Assembly (NCBI RefSeq): GCF_014197205.1
Contig: NZ_JACIFD010000007.1
Location: forward strand, 1 to 64,000
Length of the DNA stretch: 64,000 nt
Direction: 5' to 3'
From: Canibacter oris
Lineage (GTDB): Bacteria > Actinomycetota > Actinomycetes > Actinomycetales > Microbacteriaceae
Shown: positions 46,759 to 56,438 of the stretch, piece after piece
Position numbering within the stretch: the first letter of the stretch is position 1
Layout of the letters: every line of letters starts with the position of its first letter
Made by a program: the position numbers and the translations under genes
Notes under the pieces: model-generated
Seen by the model: the letters and a program-made list of their open reading frames with translations, nothing else
What the model was told of the DNA's origin: nothing
The model's database searches: none

Positions 46759-49485
46759 ATGGCAGTTAACACTGAAGATCCATATGCACCTGACCGTCCC
46801 GACTCAGATCCGGAAGAAACCCAAGACTGGCGTGAATCGCTTGACGACCTGGTAGCGCAGCGCGGTCCTGGCCGTGCTCGGGAAGTTATGAGCAGTCTTT
46901 TGGCACGCTCTCGCGAGCTGCACCTGAACGTGCCACAGATCCCAACCACGGACTACGTGAACACTATCGCGTCACAGAATGAACCAGAGTTTCCAGGAGA
47001 CGAAGCGCTAGAGCGCAAATACCGCAAATATATTCGCTGGAATGCGGCGATGCTGGTACATCGAGCGCAGCGTCCCGGTATTGAGGTCGGCGGCCATATC
47101 TCCACGTATGCTTCGGCTGCTGCGCTTTATGAAGTTGGGTTTAACCACTTCTTCCGCGGGCAAGAGCATCCCGGCGGCGGTGATCAGATTTTCGTGCAGG
47201 GCCACGCCTCCCCAGGTATCTACGCTCGCGCTTTCCTGGAGGGTCGTCTCAGCGCGGCTGATCTTGATGGTTTCCGGCAGGAGGTGTCACATCCGGGCGG
47301 CGGTTTGCCAAGCTACCCGCACCCGCGATTGATGCCAGACTTCTGGCAGTTCCCGACTGTATCGATGGGTCTCGGCCCAATCAACGCCATCTATCAGGCA
47401 CAGTTCAACAAGTATCTAACCAACCGCGGCATTAAAGACTGCTCTGATCAGCACGTGTGGGCCTTCCTCGGCGACGGTGAGCTTGACGAGGTAGAGAGCC
47501 GCGGACAGTTGCAGGTTGCCGCAAACGAGGGGCTTGATAACCTCACCTTCGTAATCAACTGCAACCTGCAGCGGCTAGACGGTCCGGTGCGCGGTAACGG
47601 CAAAATCATCCAGGAGCTGGAGAGCTTCTTCCGCGGTGCCGGTTGGAACGTCATCAAAGTTATCTGGGGCCGGCAGTGGGATGACCTGCTGGCACGTGAC
47701 AAAGACGGTGCTCTGCTGAAGCTGATGAACGTTACCCCAGACGGTGACTTCCAGACCTACAAGGCAGAAAACGGTGCATATGTGCGGCAGAACTTCTTCG
47801 GTCGCGATCCACGCGCTCTGCAACTCGTTGAAAATTACAGCGACGACCAGATTTGGGGGCTGCAGCGTGGCGGTCACGACTACCGCAAAGTTTACGCAGC
47901 GTTCAAGGCCGCAACCGAGCATAAAGGCCGCCCAACGGTTATCCTGGCGCACACCATTAAGGGTTACGGCCTGGGGCCGCACTTTGAGGCCCGTAACGCA
48001 ACCCACCAGATGAAGAAAATGTCGCTTGAAGACCTCAAACTCTTCCGCGACACCATGGATATTCCGGTTTCTGACGCTGAGCTGGAGGCAAATCCATACG
48101 AGGCACCTTACTACCGCCCAGCAGAAGACAGCGATGTAATCCAGTACATCAAAGAGCGGCGTCGTGAACTCGGCGGCTACCTCCCGAGCCGCAGTGCAAA
48201 ATATGTGGATCTCGCGCTGCCCGAGGCTAAACGCTACGACATCGCGAAGAAAGGCTCCGGTAACCAGCAGGCTGCAACCACTATGGTGTTTGTGCGACTG
48301 CTGAAAGACCTGATGCGCGATCCGAATTACGGTAAGCGGATCGTGCCGATTATTCCTGACGAGGCACGCACCTTCGGGATGGACAGCTACTTCCCTACAT
48401 CCAAGATCTACAACCCAAACGGGCAAACCTACACCTCGGTTGACCGCAACCTATTGCTCGCCTACAAGGAGAGCTCAGAGGGCGCGATTTTGCACGTGGG
48501 TATTAACGAGGCGGGCGCTGCAGCGGCGTTCACCGCGGTTGGCACCTCATACTCAACTCACGGCGAGCCGATGATTCCGGTTTACATCTTCTACTCAATG
48601 TTCGGGTTCCAGCGTACGGGCGACGCTTTCTGGGCGGCGGGCGACCAAATGGTGCGTGGTTTCGTAATTGGCGCAACAGCTGGGCGTACCACGCTCACCG
48701 GTGAGGGGCTGCAGCACGCCGATGGCCACTCTCCGCTGCTGGCGTCAACCAACCCTGCAGCTATCAGCTATGACCCAGCATACGGGTACGAGATTGGACA
48801 TATTATCCGCGCCGGTATGGAGCGGATGTACGGTGGCAAGCATCCCGACCCGAACGTGTTCTACTACCTCACTGTCTACAACGAACCGATTGTGCATCCA
48901 GCAGAGCCGGCCGATGTTGATGTTGAAGGCATTGTGAAGGGTATTCACCGTGTTGAGGTTGGCCCAGATGCGGAGCTAAAAGCACAGATTCTAGCTTCCG
49001 GTGTTGCCGTGCCATGGGCACGAGAGGCCGCCCAGCTGTTGCACGAAGACTGGGGTGTGAGCGCCGATGTGTGGAGTGTTACCAGCTGGTCAGAGCTGTA
49101 CCGTGATGGCCTCGCTGCAGATGCCGCTGCCTTTAAGAATATCGGTGAGCAAAACCGCCAGGCATACGTCACTGAAAAGCTGGCGGATGCCACGGGGCCA
49201 TTCGTTGCGGTTAGCGATTTCGAGACCGGTGTGCCGGAGCAAATTCGGAAGTACGTTCCGGGCGACTACTCGGTGCTTGGTGCTGACGGTTTCGGCTTCA
49301 GTGATACCCGGGCAGCGGCCCGGCGCTACTTCGGTATTGACCGCGAGTATGTGGTTGTGAAGGTGCTGGAGCGGCTGGCAGCCGCGGGGCAAATTAGCTA
49401 CGATATTCCTCGCACTGCCTATCAGAAGTACCGCCTCGACGATATTGCTGCCGGTTCAACTGGCGGCGCTGGCGGTGATTCCTAG
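46759..49485 (+). CDS. aceE: Pyruvate dehydrogenase E1, homodimeric type
   Basis: AceE decarboxylates pyruvate with thiamine diphosphate and passes the acetyl group to E2. The 908-residue protein is full length. The N-terminal region has the [17 protein letters not shown] and [21 protein letters not shown] segments; the ThDP motif runs from [12 protein letters not shown] to [11 protein letters not shown]. The ATG at 46759 has AGAGGA upstream; an open extension to 46720 is rejected. Its partners are the E2 and E3 genes at 18.0-20.8 kb, far away in the window, which is usual in actinobacteria. It precedes fasR and the fab operon. Confidence 0.95.
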   Translation: MAVNTEDPYAPDRPDSDPEETQDWRESLDDLVAQRGPGRAREVMSSLLARSRELHLNVPQIPTTDYVNTIASQNEPEFPGDEALERKYRKYIRWNAAMLVHRAQRPGIEVGGHISTYASAAALYEVGFNHFFRGQEHPGGGDQIFVQGHASPGIYARAFLEGRLSAADLDGFRQEVSHPGGGLPSYPHPRLMPDFWQFPTVSMGLGPINAIYQAQFNKYLTNRGIKDCSDQHVWAFLGDGELDEVESRGQLQVAANEGLDNLTFVINCNLQRLDGPVRGNGKIIQELESFFRGAGWNVIKVIWGRQWDDLLARDKDGALLKLMNVTPDGDFQTYKAENGAYVRQNFFGRDPRALQLVENYSDDQIWGLQRGGHDYRKVYAAFKAATEHKGRPTVILAHTIKGYGLGPHFEARNATHQMKKMSLEDLKLFRDTMDIPVSDAELEANPYEAPYYRPAEDSDVIQYIKERRRELGGYLPSRSAKYVDLALPEAKRYDIAKKGSGNQQAATTMVFVRLLKDLMRDPNYGKRIVPIIPDEARTFGMDSYFPTSKIYNPNGQTYTSVDRNLLLAYKESSEGAILHVGINEAGAAAAFTAVGTSYSTHGEPMIPVYIFYSMFGFQRTGDAFWAAGDQMVRGFVIGATAGRTTLTGEGLQHADGHSPLLASTNPAAISYDPAYGYEIGHIIRAGMERMYGGKHPDPNVFYYLTVYNEPIVHPAEPADVDVEGIVKGIHRVEVGPDAELKAQILASGVAVPWAREAAQLLHEDWGVSADVWSVTSWSELYRDGLAADAAAFKNIGEQNRQAYVTEKLADATGPFVAVSDFETGVPEQIRKYVPGDYSVLGADGFGFSDTRAAARRYFGIDREYVVVKVLERLAAAGQISYDIPRTAYQKYRLDDIAAGSTGGAGGDS

Positions 49486-49494
49486 TAAAATACA

Positions 49495-49527
49495 GGTTAC
49501 AGGGCGGGCTGAGTCCGCCCTGTAACC
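49495..49527 (+). terminator. Hairpin between aceE and fasR
   Basis: A perfect 13-bp stem (49495-49507 with 49515-49527) and a 7-nt loop, 10 nt after the aceE stop, but with no T-run after it. It may be a weak terminator or an mRNA 3'-end stabiliser. Confidence 0.55.
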
Positions 49528-49559
49528 ATATCCCCCTAAATAATCCCCCTCAAAGAAAA

Positions 49560-50759
49560 ATGAACACAGGAAAAACTGTGACAACTAATCAAATAAATGA
49601 AACAGTTGCGGCAGATCTGAAATGGCTTAAAACCGTCATGCATGAGGTCACCGCACTGTCACTACAGCGTTGTGACGCGGAGTTTCCGTGGCTGGCGAAT
49701 ATGCCGGAAAAACGCCACCAAATCATTGGTGATGTGGTGCGCCGAGGCCTGCAGGCCTACGTTAATTGGTGTGAGGACCCGGCTGGCCGGCAATCGCTAA
49801 TCGCTGAAATTTTTGCCTCCGCACCACGCGAACTGTCACAGGCGCTGAGCTTGTTTCAAACCCTACAGCTCACTCAGGTGGTGGTGGCAACCGTAGAGGA
49901 AGCTGTTGCGGAGCGTAGCCCCGAACTCAAAGAAGCTACACTGCAGTTCTCTCGCGAACTGGCTTTCGCAGCTGCCAAGGTTTACGCTAAGGTGGCGGAG
50001 ATTCGCGGCCTGTGGGATACCCGCCTGGAAGCGCTAATCGTAGATTCAATCATCACCGGCACCGCAGTTGGAGATGTGCGTAGTCGTAGCGCTGCGCTGG
50101 GCTGGAAAGGAAACGGTGCGGTGGCAGTGCTAGCGGGCACCATTGCACCACAAGCAAATCTGGAGCAGCTGCGCCGAGCCACTCGTAAATACGGTTGTGA
50201 TGTGCTGGTTGGGGTGCAGGGCAACAGATTGCTTTTGGTTTTCGGGCAGCTGCAGCAACAGAGCCTTGCTGCAGCTAGCGAGGTTTTTAATGCGCTCACG
50301 CAGCGGGTTAAACACCACTTTACCGCTGATCCATTGATTCTTGGCCCAACTGTTTCTTCGATTGTGCACGCACAGTACTCCGCAAAAGCAGCACTTGCGG
50401 CACTGGCAGTAGCTGCTGCGGTGCGCGATGTGAGCTACCCTGCAGCTGCTGACGCGCTGCTGCCGGAGCGAGCAATCTCTGGCGATGAGCTGGCGCGTGA
50501 AACCCTGTTGGAAACGATCTACCTGCCACTGCACCGAGCGAATGGTGAACTGCTGGCGACTCTGCGCAGCTATTTGTTGAACGGCAGCTCATTGGAACAA
50601 ACCTCGCGTGATTTATATGTGCACACTAACACCGTGCGCTACCGGTTAAAGCGTATCAGCGAGCTTATCGAATGCAACCCCGCAAAGCCTCGCGATGCTT
50701 TCATGCTGCGCACTGCTTTGGTGCTTGGAGACCTTTATAGTGCCAAGGAAAATGACTAA
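49560..50759 (+). CDS. fasR: PucR-type transcription regulator, FasR-like, of the fab operon
   Basis: In Streptomyces the FasR protein encoded directly before fabD activates the fabD-fabH-acpP-fabF operon, and this gene has that place and form. The 399-residue protein has an N-terminal RsbRD-like helical domain (about 15-150), a middle GGDEF-like CdaR region, and a C-terminal PucR helix-turn-helix (ETIYLPLHRANGELLATLRSYLLNGSSLEQTSRDLYVHTNTVRYRL, given here only in part by its residues: positions about 320-375). The start is ATG 49560; GTG 49578, with AGGA nearby, is an alternative. Effector unknown. Confidence 0.85.
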   Translation: MNTGKTVTTNQINETVAADLKWLKTVMHEVTALSLQRCDAEFPWLANMPEKRHQIIGDVVRRGLQAYVNWCEDPAGRQSLIAEIFASAPRELSQALSLFQTLQLTQVVVATVEEAVAERSPELKEATLQFSRELAFAAAKVYAKVAEIRGLWDTRLEALIVDSIITGTAVGDVRSRSAALGWKGNGAVAVLAGTIAPQANLEQLRRATRKYGCDVLVGVQGNRLLLVFGQLQQQSLAAASEVFNALTQRVKHHFTADPLILGPTVSSIVHAQYSAKAALAALAVAAAVRDVSYPAAADALLPERAISGDELARETLLETIYLPLHRANGELLATLRSYLLNGSSLEQTSRDLYVHTNTVRYRLKRISELIECNPAKPRDAFMLRTALVLGDLYSAKEND

Positions 50760-50825
50760 TCACTGCCGCTTGTATGAAATGTACAAAAAACTCTGCAAAA
50801 TATAGCCGTTAAATTCCGAAGTTAG

Positions 50826-50831
50826 TATGAT
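50826..50831 (+). promoter_or_regulatory. Candidate -10 box of the fab operon
   Basis: TATGAT lies 21 nt before the fabD start in a 92-bp gap after fasR. No good -35 is present at 16-18 nt upstream, which would suit a promoter that needs an activator such as FasR; this is inference. Confidence 0.35.
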
Positions 50832-50851
50832 ACATCTGGCAAACTAGTGTT

Positions 50852-51784
50852 GTGATTGTTATTACCTGCCCCGGTCAGGGGTCTCAGAAACCAGGATTTC
50901 TTAGCCCATGGGCTGAGGTTCCTGAGTATCGCGCGCGGCTGGCGGAGATGTCTGCGGCAATCGGTGTCGATTTGCTGCGCCATGGCACCGAGAGCGATGC
51001 CGAAACCATTAAAGACACTGCAGTCGCGCAGCCTTTAATTGTTGCCTCTGGAATTCTCGCGATTGATGCCTTGCGCTCAAACTTGACTGCTGCAGGCGCT
51101 GCAGAAATGGTTGCAGACTTGCAATTCGCTGGTCACTCCGTTGGTGAAATCACTGCTGCCTACGGTGCAGGCATTTTCGATGCGGCAACTGCGATGCGTT
51201 TTGTAGCTGCACGCTCCCGCGCAATGCAGGAGTGCGCACAGACGCATGACACTTCAATGGCGGCGGTGCTCGGCGGTGAGCTAGCGGAGATTGAGCCGCA
51301 ATTATCGGACCTCGGCTTAACCCCGGCAAACTACAACGGTGGCGGCCAGATTGTGGTCGGTGGATCCAGCGCTGCCGTTGCTGAACTGGTCGCTAACCCG
51401 CCAGCGAGAACCCGCGTGATTCAGCTACAGGTTGCAGGCGCTTTCCACACTGCAGCAATGGCTGCTGCTCAGCAGCAGCTGCAGGCTATACACAGTGAGT
51501 TTACGGTCAAAGATCCGGCCCACAAAATTTACACCAACGCTGATGGCAGCACAGTGAGCAGCGGGGCCGAGTACCTTGACCTTTTGGTGCGCCAGGTTGC
51601 AAGCCCGGTACGCTGGGATTTGTGCATGGAAGCATTTGCTGCCGGCCATGTCACTGCTCTGGTTGAGGTTACTCCGAGTGGCGCTCTCGCTGGCCTGGCA
51701 CGCCGCGGTTTGAAGGGCGTGCCGTGCCACAAGATTGACACCCCAGCTGATGCGGCAGCTGCGGCAGCCGCATTAATCGCTTAA
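50852..51784 (+). CDS. fabD: Malonyl-CoA:ACP transacylase
   Basis: FabD loads malonyl groups onto ACP. The 310-residue protein has GQGSQKPGF at the N-terminus, the nucleophilic Ser in GHSVGEITAAY, and the catalytic His in GAFHTAAM. The start is a GTG at 50852 with a weak ribosome site. It is the first gene of fabD-fabH-acpP-fabF, so this organism builds fatty acids with a dissociated type II system. Confidence 0.95.
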   Translation: MIVITCPGQGSQKPGFLSPWAEVPEYRARLAEMSAAIGVDLLRHGTESDAETIKDTAVAQPLIVASGILAIDALRSNLTAAGAAEMVADLQFAGHSVGEITAAYGAGIFDAATAMRFVAARSRAMQECAQTHDTSMAAVLGGELAEIEPQLSDLGLTPANYNGGGQIVVGGSSAAVAELVANPPARTRVIQLQVAGAFHTAAMAAAQQQLQAIHSEFTVKDPAHKIYTNADGSTVSSGAEYLDLLVRQVASPVRWDLCMEAFAAGHVTALVEVTPSGALAGLARRGLKGVPCHKIDTPADAAAAAAALIA

Positions 51785-51808
51785 GCAACCTGAGACGGTG
51801 AGGTAAAA

Positions 51809-52816
51809 ATGACAGTGAAACTTGTGCAGCAAGCTGGTGTACCCGGCAGTGAGATTCTCGCGCTGGGCGCAGCGCGCGGAGAAAATGCGGTGCCAAACTC
51901 TGCGTTGATTGAGCCCATTAACTCTTCTGATGAGTGGATACGCCAGCGCACCGGAATTATCACTCGTATGCGCGCCAACGCTGACACACTGGCTGTAGAC
52001 CTCGCAACCACTGCCGCTGCGGAAGCAATCGAAAAGGCCGGGATTGATCCACAACTGATTGATTTGGTCATTGTGGCAACCATTAGCAATGTGCGCCAGA
52101 CCCCGTCAATCGCTGCGATTGTGGCGGATCGGGTCGGCGCAAACCCTGCAGCGGCGTTTGACTCAAACGCTGCCTGTGCGGGCTATTGCTATGCAATTGC
52201 ACAGGCTGATGCTTTGATCCGAGCGGGGCAAGCACACTACGCACTGGTAGTTGGGGCTGAGAAACTCTCTGACATTGTGCACCCGGAAGATCGCAGCATC
52301 TCTTTCCTACTTGGGGACGGTGCTGGCGCAGCTGTGCTTGGCCCGACAACTGAACCTGGAGTTGCAGCAACCGTTTGGGGTTCGGACGGCAGCCGCGGTG
52401 ATGCAGTGAGCATGAATCACACCCTGCTAGAATTCCGTGATGGTGCTGCCGAGTGGCCGACTCTTCGGCAGGACGGTCCGAGCGTGTTCCGCTGGGCGGT
52501 GTGGGAAATGGCGAAAGTGGCACGCCAGGCTTTGGATGCTGCCGGGATTCTGCCTGAGGACCTCACCGCATTTGTGCCGCACCAGGCAAATATGCGCATT
52601 ATTGACGAGTTTGCGAAACAGCTCGGGTTGCCAGAAAGTGTTTTGGTGGCACGGGATATCGCTGAAACCGGGAACACCTCTGCTGCCTCGGTGCCGCTAG
52701 CAATGCACCGCTTGTTGCGTGAGCATCCGGAGGCTGGCGGCGGCTTAGCCCTGCAAATTGGTTTCGGAGCAGGACTAGTGTTTGCGGCACAGGTTGTGCG
52801 GATGCCACGCGTTTAA
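51809..52816 (+). CDS. fabH: 3-oxoacyl-ACP synthase III
   Basis: FabH starts chain synthesis by condensing an acyl-CoA primer with malonyl-ACP. The 335-residue protein has the catalytic triad: Cys123 in NAACAGYCYA, His in PHQANMRI and Asn in ETGNTSAASVP. The family signature SSDEWIRQRTGI is near the N-terminus. It begins 24 nt after fabD with GGTGAGG upstream of the ATG. Confidence 0.96.
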   Translation: MTVKLVQQAGVPGSEILALGAARGENAVPNSALIEPINSSDEWIRQRTGIITRMRANADTLAVDLATTAAAEAIEKAGIDPQLIDLVIVATISNVRQTPSIAAIVADRVGANPAAAFDSNAACAGYCYAIAQADALIRAGQAHYALVVGAEKLSDIVHPEDRSISFLLGDGAGAAVLGPTTEPGVAATVWGSDGSRGDAVSMNHTLLEFRDGAAEWPTLRQDGPSVFRWAVWEMAKVARQALDAAGILPEDLTAFVPHQANMRIIDEFAKQLGLPESVLVARDIAETGNTSAASVPLAMHRLLREHPEAGGGLALQIGFGAGLVFAAQVVRMPRV

Positions 52817-52893
52817 TATGTAAAGCGCTCCACATCGGTAATTAACTACTAAACTTTTAACTGAGACAACCGTTTCAAACTAAGGAGAAAACA

Positions 52894-53136
52894 ATGGCAC
52901 TGACCACTGAAGAGGTACTGAGCGGCCTGGCTGAGCTCATCAACGACGAAACCGGTATTGCACCTGAGGTTGTAAGCCTGGAGAAGTCATTTACCGATGA
53001 TCTCGATATCGACTCAATTTCAATGATGACCATCGTGGTTAACGCTGAAGAAAAGTTCGACGTAAAGATTCCAGACGATGAAGTAAAGAACCTTAAGACC
53101 GTAGGTGACGCAGTTAACTTCATCGTTAACGCGTAA
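52894..53136 (+). CDS. acpP: Acyl carrier protein
   Basis: An 80-residue acidic ACP with the phosphopantetheine attachment Ser41 in DIDSIS, where the more usual DSL is DSI as in many actinobacteria. It carries the growing acyl chain for FabD, FabH and FabF. AAGGAG is well placed before the ATG. A perfect hairpin separates it from fabF. Confidence 0.96.
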   Translation: MALTTEEVLSGLAELINDETGIAPEVVSLEKSFTDDLDIDSISMMTIVVNAEEKFDVKIPDDEVKNLKTVGDAVNFIVNA

Positions 53137-53150
53137 GCTACGCAAATCTT

Positions 53151-53182
53151 GTGGGGATCAGCGTTGTTTCGCTGATCCCCAC
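53151..53182 (+). terminator. Intra-operon hairpin between acpP and fabF
   Basis: A perfect 13-bp stem (53151-53163 with 53170-53182) with a 6-nt loop and a modest ATTT tail. It may act as a partial terminator or protect the acpP message, giving more ACP than FabF. Confidence 0.65.
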
Positions 53183-53241
53183 ATTTAAACCTGATTTTAG
53201 ACTTTTTCCTTACATTGCGTTCAAAGAACCAGGAGATAGTA

Positions 53242-54474
53242 ATGACCAAGATTGTAGTTACCGGTATCGGTGCGTCTACCCCGCTAGGCGGCAACGTAGC
53301 TGACACTTGGGAGGCGCTGCTTGCCGGTAAATCCGGTGTGCGCACACTGCCGCATGACTGGGTTGTGCAGTACGACCTGCCGGTCACTTTTGCGGCCGAA
53401 GCCCTGGTTCCTGCGAGCGAGGTTTTACCGCGACCACAGGCGAAGCGACTGGATCCTGCCAGCCAGTTCGCGGTTGTAGCGGCGATGGAAGCATTCGCAG
53501 ACGCCGGCAGCCCAGAGGTGGTGCCGGAACGCCTCGGTGTAGATTTTGCGACCGGTATCGGCGGCGTGTGGAGTCTGCTGAACGCCTGGGACGATCTGCG
53601 TGAAAAAGGCCCACGTCGCGTGATGCCGATGACCGTGCCGATGCTGATGCCAAACGCTGCAGCAGCCGCGGTTTCAATGCACTTTGAGGCACGTGCCTAC
53701 GCTCATACGGTGGCATCCGCGTGTGCTTCGAGCACAGAGTCGCTGGTTAATGCTATCGCGAACCTCAAGGCCGGACTTGCGGACGTGGTTATCACCGGTG
53801 GTACGGAGAGCGCGATCCACCCAATTACCGTTGCAGCTTTTGCCTCGATGAAGGCGCTGTCAAGTCGCAACGATGATCCGAGCACCGCTTCACGCCCCTA
53901 TAGCGCTGACCGTGATGGTTTCGTGATGGGTGAGGGAGCTGCAGCGCTGGTATTAGAAACTGAAGAGCATGCTAAAGCCCGTGGTGCGCGAATTTACGCG
54001 GAGCTCGCAGGTGGCGGGATAACTGCGGATTCTTATCACATCACCGCTAACGACCCTGAGGGTCGTGGTGCAGCACGCGCGGTCGAGCTAGCGCTTGCGG
54101 AAGCAGGAGCAACCGCCGCCGAGGTGACTCACATTAATGCGCACGCCACCAGCACCCCGGTGGGCGACATCGCAGAGTATGCGGCGCTGCAGAAAGTTTT
54201 TGGTGACCGCATCAACGAAATTCCGGTGTCTGCAACCAAGGGTGCAACCGGCCATCTACTGGGCGGCACCGGTGCGCTAGAAGCAGTATTCACGGTGCTC
54301 GCGGTGCATAACCGTGTAGCACCGCCAACGATTAACACCGGCCAGCAGGATCCTGAAATTCCGGTGCGCATCAGCGCTGAACCGCAGCCACTCGGCGACG
54401 GCCCGCAGTTGGCAATCAGCAATAGCTTCGGGTTTGGTGGGCACAACGCTGTGGTTGCGGTACGCAGCGTCTAA
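53242..54474 (+). CDS. fabF: 3-oxoacyl-ACP synthase II
   Basis: FabF elongates acyl-ACP chains. The 410-residue protein has catalytic Cys161 in SACASSTES, His in INAHATSTPVGD and the second His in KGATGHLLGGTGA. The ATG at 53242 has AGGAG upstream; an open extension to 53215 is rejected. It is the last gene of the fab operon and ends at a large terminator. Confidence 0.95.
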   Translation: MTKIVVTGIGASTPLGGNVADTWEALLAGKSGVRTLPHDWVVQYDLPVTFAAEALVPASEVLPRPQAKRLDPASQFAVVAAMEAFADAGSPEVVPERLGVDFATGIGGVWSLLNAWDDLREKGPRRVMPMTVPMLMPNAAAAAVSMHFEARAYAHTVASACASSTESLVNAIANLKAGLADVVITGGTESAIHPITVAAFASMKALSSRNDDPSTASRPYSADRDGFVMGEGAAALVLETEEHAKARGARIYAELAGGGITADSYHITANDPEGRGAARAVELALAEAGATAAEVTHINAHATSTPVGDIAEYAALQKVFGDRINEIPVSATKGATGHLLGGTGALEAVFTVLAVHNRVAPPTINTGQQDPEIPVRISAEPQPLGDGPQLAISNSFGFGGHNAVVAVRSV

Positions 54475-54504
54475 CCCCTTTACTACAGATCTTTATCAGC
54501 AAAC

Positions 54505-54559
54505 CTAAAATCGCTAACCTCTCCCCTTGTCTGCGGGGTTTGAGGTTAGCGATTTTTAG
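54505..54559. terminator. Bidirectional terminator between fabF and metI
   Basis: A long stem CTAAAATCGCTAACCTC (54505-54521) pairs with 54542-54559, with an inner CCCC/GGGG stem; T-runs are present on both sides. Confidence 0.88.
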
Positions 54560-54611
54560 TATTTTGAAAACCTGCCAGCATCGAAATAGCAGCACGTGAG
54601 TGTCTGCGCTT

Positions 54612-55313
54612 TTACCGGCGCAGCAGTTTGCGTGCGAGCAGGTTGCCTGCCAGCTGCACCAGTTGCACAATCGCTATCACGATAAGCACCGCTGCCCAGG
54701 TGACCCACGGGTTAAACTGGCGGTAACCGTACTGCAGCGCAAAGTTACCAAGACCGCCGCCACCAATTAGCCCCGCCATCGCAGTCATATCAACCACCGC
54801 GATAATCGCAAAGGTATAGCCGAGCACCAGCGGACCCAGAGCTTCCGGAATTAAAACCGTAAAAATGATGCGCAGTGGCCCTGCACCCATCGCTCGTGCG
54901 GCTTCAATCGTGCCCGGCGGCACTGTCAGTAGATTTTGCTCCACAAGCCGCGCAATCCCGAACGCGCACGCGAAAATCAGGGTAAAAATCAAAGCCGGAG
55001 CCCCGATGCCAGTGCCCACCACAACACGCGCCAAGGGCTGCAGCACCGCAATCAAAATGATAAATGGAATCGGGCGGAAAAAATTCACGATAAAGTTCAG
55101 CAGCGCATAAATTGGACGGTTTTGCAGCACTGCCCCGGCGCGTGTAACCGTCAACAGCACCCCGATAAACAACCCGAGGATACCGCCGCCGAGCATTGCC
55201 AAAGCAACATAGTGAAGCGTTTCCAGAGTGGCTGTTAAAAATTTCCCGTCGCTTAAAAATTGCAGCAGGTCATTCAACTCACCGTCAGTAAACAGCGGAG
55301 TCACCACAGTCAT
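54612..55313 (-). CDS. metI: Methionine ABC transporter permease
   Basis: The membrane subunit of the MetNIQ importer, 233 residues with about five to six helices. The conserved cytosolic coupling loop is seen in EAARAMGAGPLRIIFTVLIPEALGPLV, and the C-terminal GGGGLGNFALQYGYRQF is typical of MetI. Its ATG shares one base with the metN stop (TAATG at 55313), so translation is coupled. It is the last gene of the metQ-metN-metI operon. Confidence 0.94.
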   Translation of the reverse strand: MTVVTPLFTDGELNDLLQFLSDGKFLTATLETLHYVALAMLGGGILGLFIGVLLTVTRAGAVLQNRPIYALLNFIVNFFRPIPFIILIAVLQPLARVVVGTGIGAPALIFTLIFACAFGIARLVEQNLLTVPPGTIEAARAMGAGPLRIIFTVLIPEALGPLVLGYTFAIIAVVDMTAMAGLIGGGGLGNFALQYGYRQFNPWVTWAAVLIVIAIVQLVQLAGNLLARKLLRR

Positions 55314-56356
55314 TATCCCAGCACCTCCAAATCGACATGCTGCCCCAATGCCGCTACCGCGTGCGTCACGCGCAGCTCCTCACCCAACAGCTGCAAAGTT
55401 AATTTTCCAAAGCTGCGCCCGCCAACGGTAGTAATACCGCCGTGCACAATATTAACGCCAACCCCGCGATCCGCTAGAGTCTGAAACACGAGCGGCTGAT
55501 CCACATTCTGATCACTAAAGGTGAGGGTGACAAGTTTTCCGGTGCCCTCTGCCAGAAGGCGCTGAATCCGCGCAGCGTCTGGCTGCGTAGGGAGCGCTGT
55601 CGCGACGAACTTCGCGGTTACTGCCGCTTTGGGGGTGGCGAAAACCTCGAACACAGATCCCTGCTCTACCACTTTGCCGTTCTCCATCACGGTCACCGTG
55701 TCGGCGATTTCCCGTACCACATCCATTTCGTGCGTGATTAACACGATCGTAATGCCCAGTTCCCGATTAACACGCGACAGCAGTCGCAAAACCTCTGCGC
55801 TGGTGTCGGGGTCGAGTGCGCTCGTGGCCTCATCTGCGAGCAGCACCTGCGGGTTTGTGGCAAGCGCGCGTGCAATGCCAACACGCTGTTTTTGCCCGCC
55901 CGAAAGCTGCTCAGGATACGCGGCGGCGCGATCGGCCAACCCCACAAACTCTAGCAGCTGTGCAACTCTTTGCTTACGCTCAGCCGTAGACATTTGCAGC
56001 CCGTATTTAGCGGCAACCCGCAGCGGAAACTCGACATTTTGGGCCACGGTTTTGCTGTTAAACAGATTGAAATGCTGAAAAATCATGCCAATCTGCGAGC
56101 GAATTACACGGAGTTCGCGTTCGCTGAGGGTTACCAGATTAGCGCTGTCACCAATGCGGATCTCACCGCTCGTGGCATGCTCTAAGCCGTTGATAAGGCG
56201 TAGCAATGTTGATTTACCGGCGCCAGAATAGCCGATGATGGCGTGGATCGTGCCGCCCGGAATCTCGATGCTGACATCGTCTACGGCGGTTAGCGGTGTT
56301 GCGCCACGCCTTGCCGGGTAAGTTTTGGTGACGTGCGAAATGCTGATCGCGGCCAC
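55313..56356 (-). CDS. metN: Methionine ABC transporter ATP-binding protein
   Basis: The 347-residue ATPase has Walker A GYSGAGKST, signature LSGGQKQRVGIARAL, Walker B VLLADEATSALD and the H-loop THEMDVV. Residues about 265-347 form the C-terminal NIL/ACT-like domain (VTLTFSDQNVDQPLVFQTLADRG in part), which in MetN binds methionine and slows transport when the cell has enough. Confidence 0.95.
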   Translation of the reverse strand: MAAISISHVTKTYPARRGATPLTAVDDVSIEIPGGTIHAIIGYSGAGKSTLLRLINGLEHATSGEIRIGDSANLVTLSERELRVIRSQIGMIFQHFNLFNSKTVAQNVEFPLRVAAKYGLQMSTAERKQRVAQLLEFVGLADRAAAYPEQLSGGQKQRVGIARALATNPQVLLADEATSALDPDTSAEVLRLLSRVNRELGITIVLITHEMDVVREIADTVTVMENGKVVEQGSVFEVFATPKAAVTAKFVATALPTQPDAARIQRLLAEGTGKLVTLTFSDQNVDQPLVFQTLADRGVGVNIVHGGITTVGGRSFGKLTLQLLGEELRVTHAVAALGQHVDLEVLG

Positions 56357-56438
56357 GATGCTCCTTTGTTAACTGCGAGAGGAAAATAATATTAAAGCAG
56401 TTGTGGGCAGAGCCCGAAGCCCTGCCCACACGATAGAC

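Noticed and set aside
47575-48426. A 283-codon minus-strand frame over aceE
   Set aside because: It is antisense to the conserved ThDP domain of AceE and has no start signal or family resemblance.
51781-52089. Antisense frames over fabH
   Set aside because: They lie opposite a fully conserved FabH and show no gene-like features.
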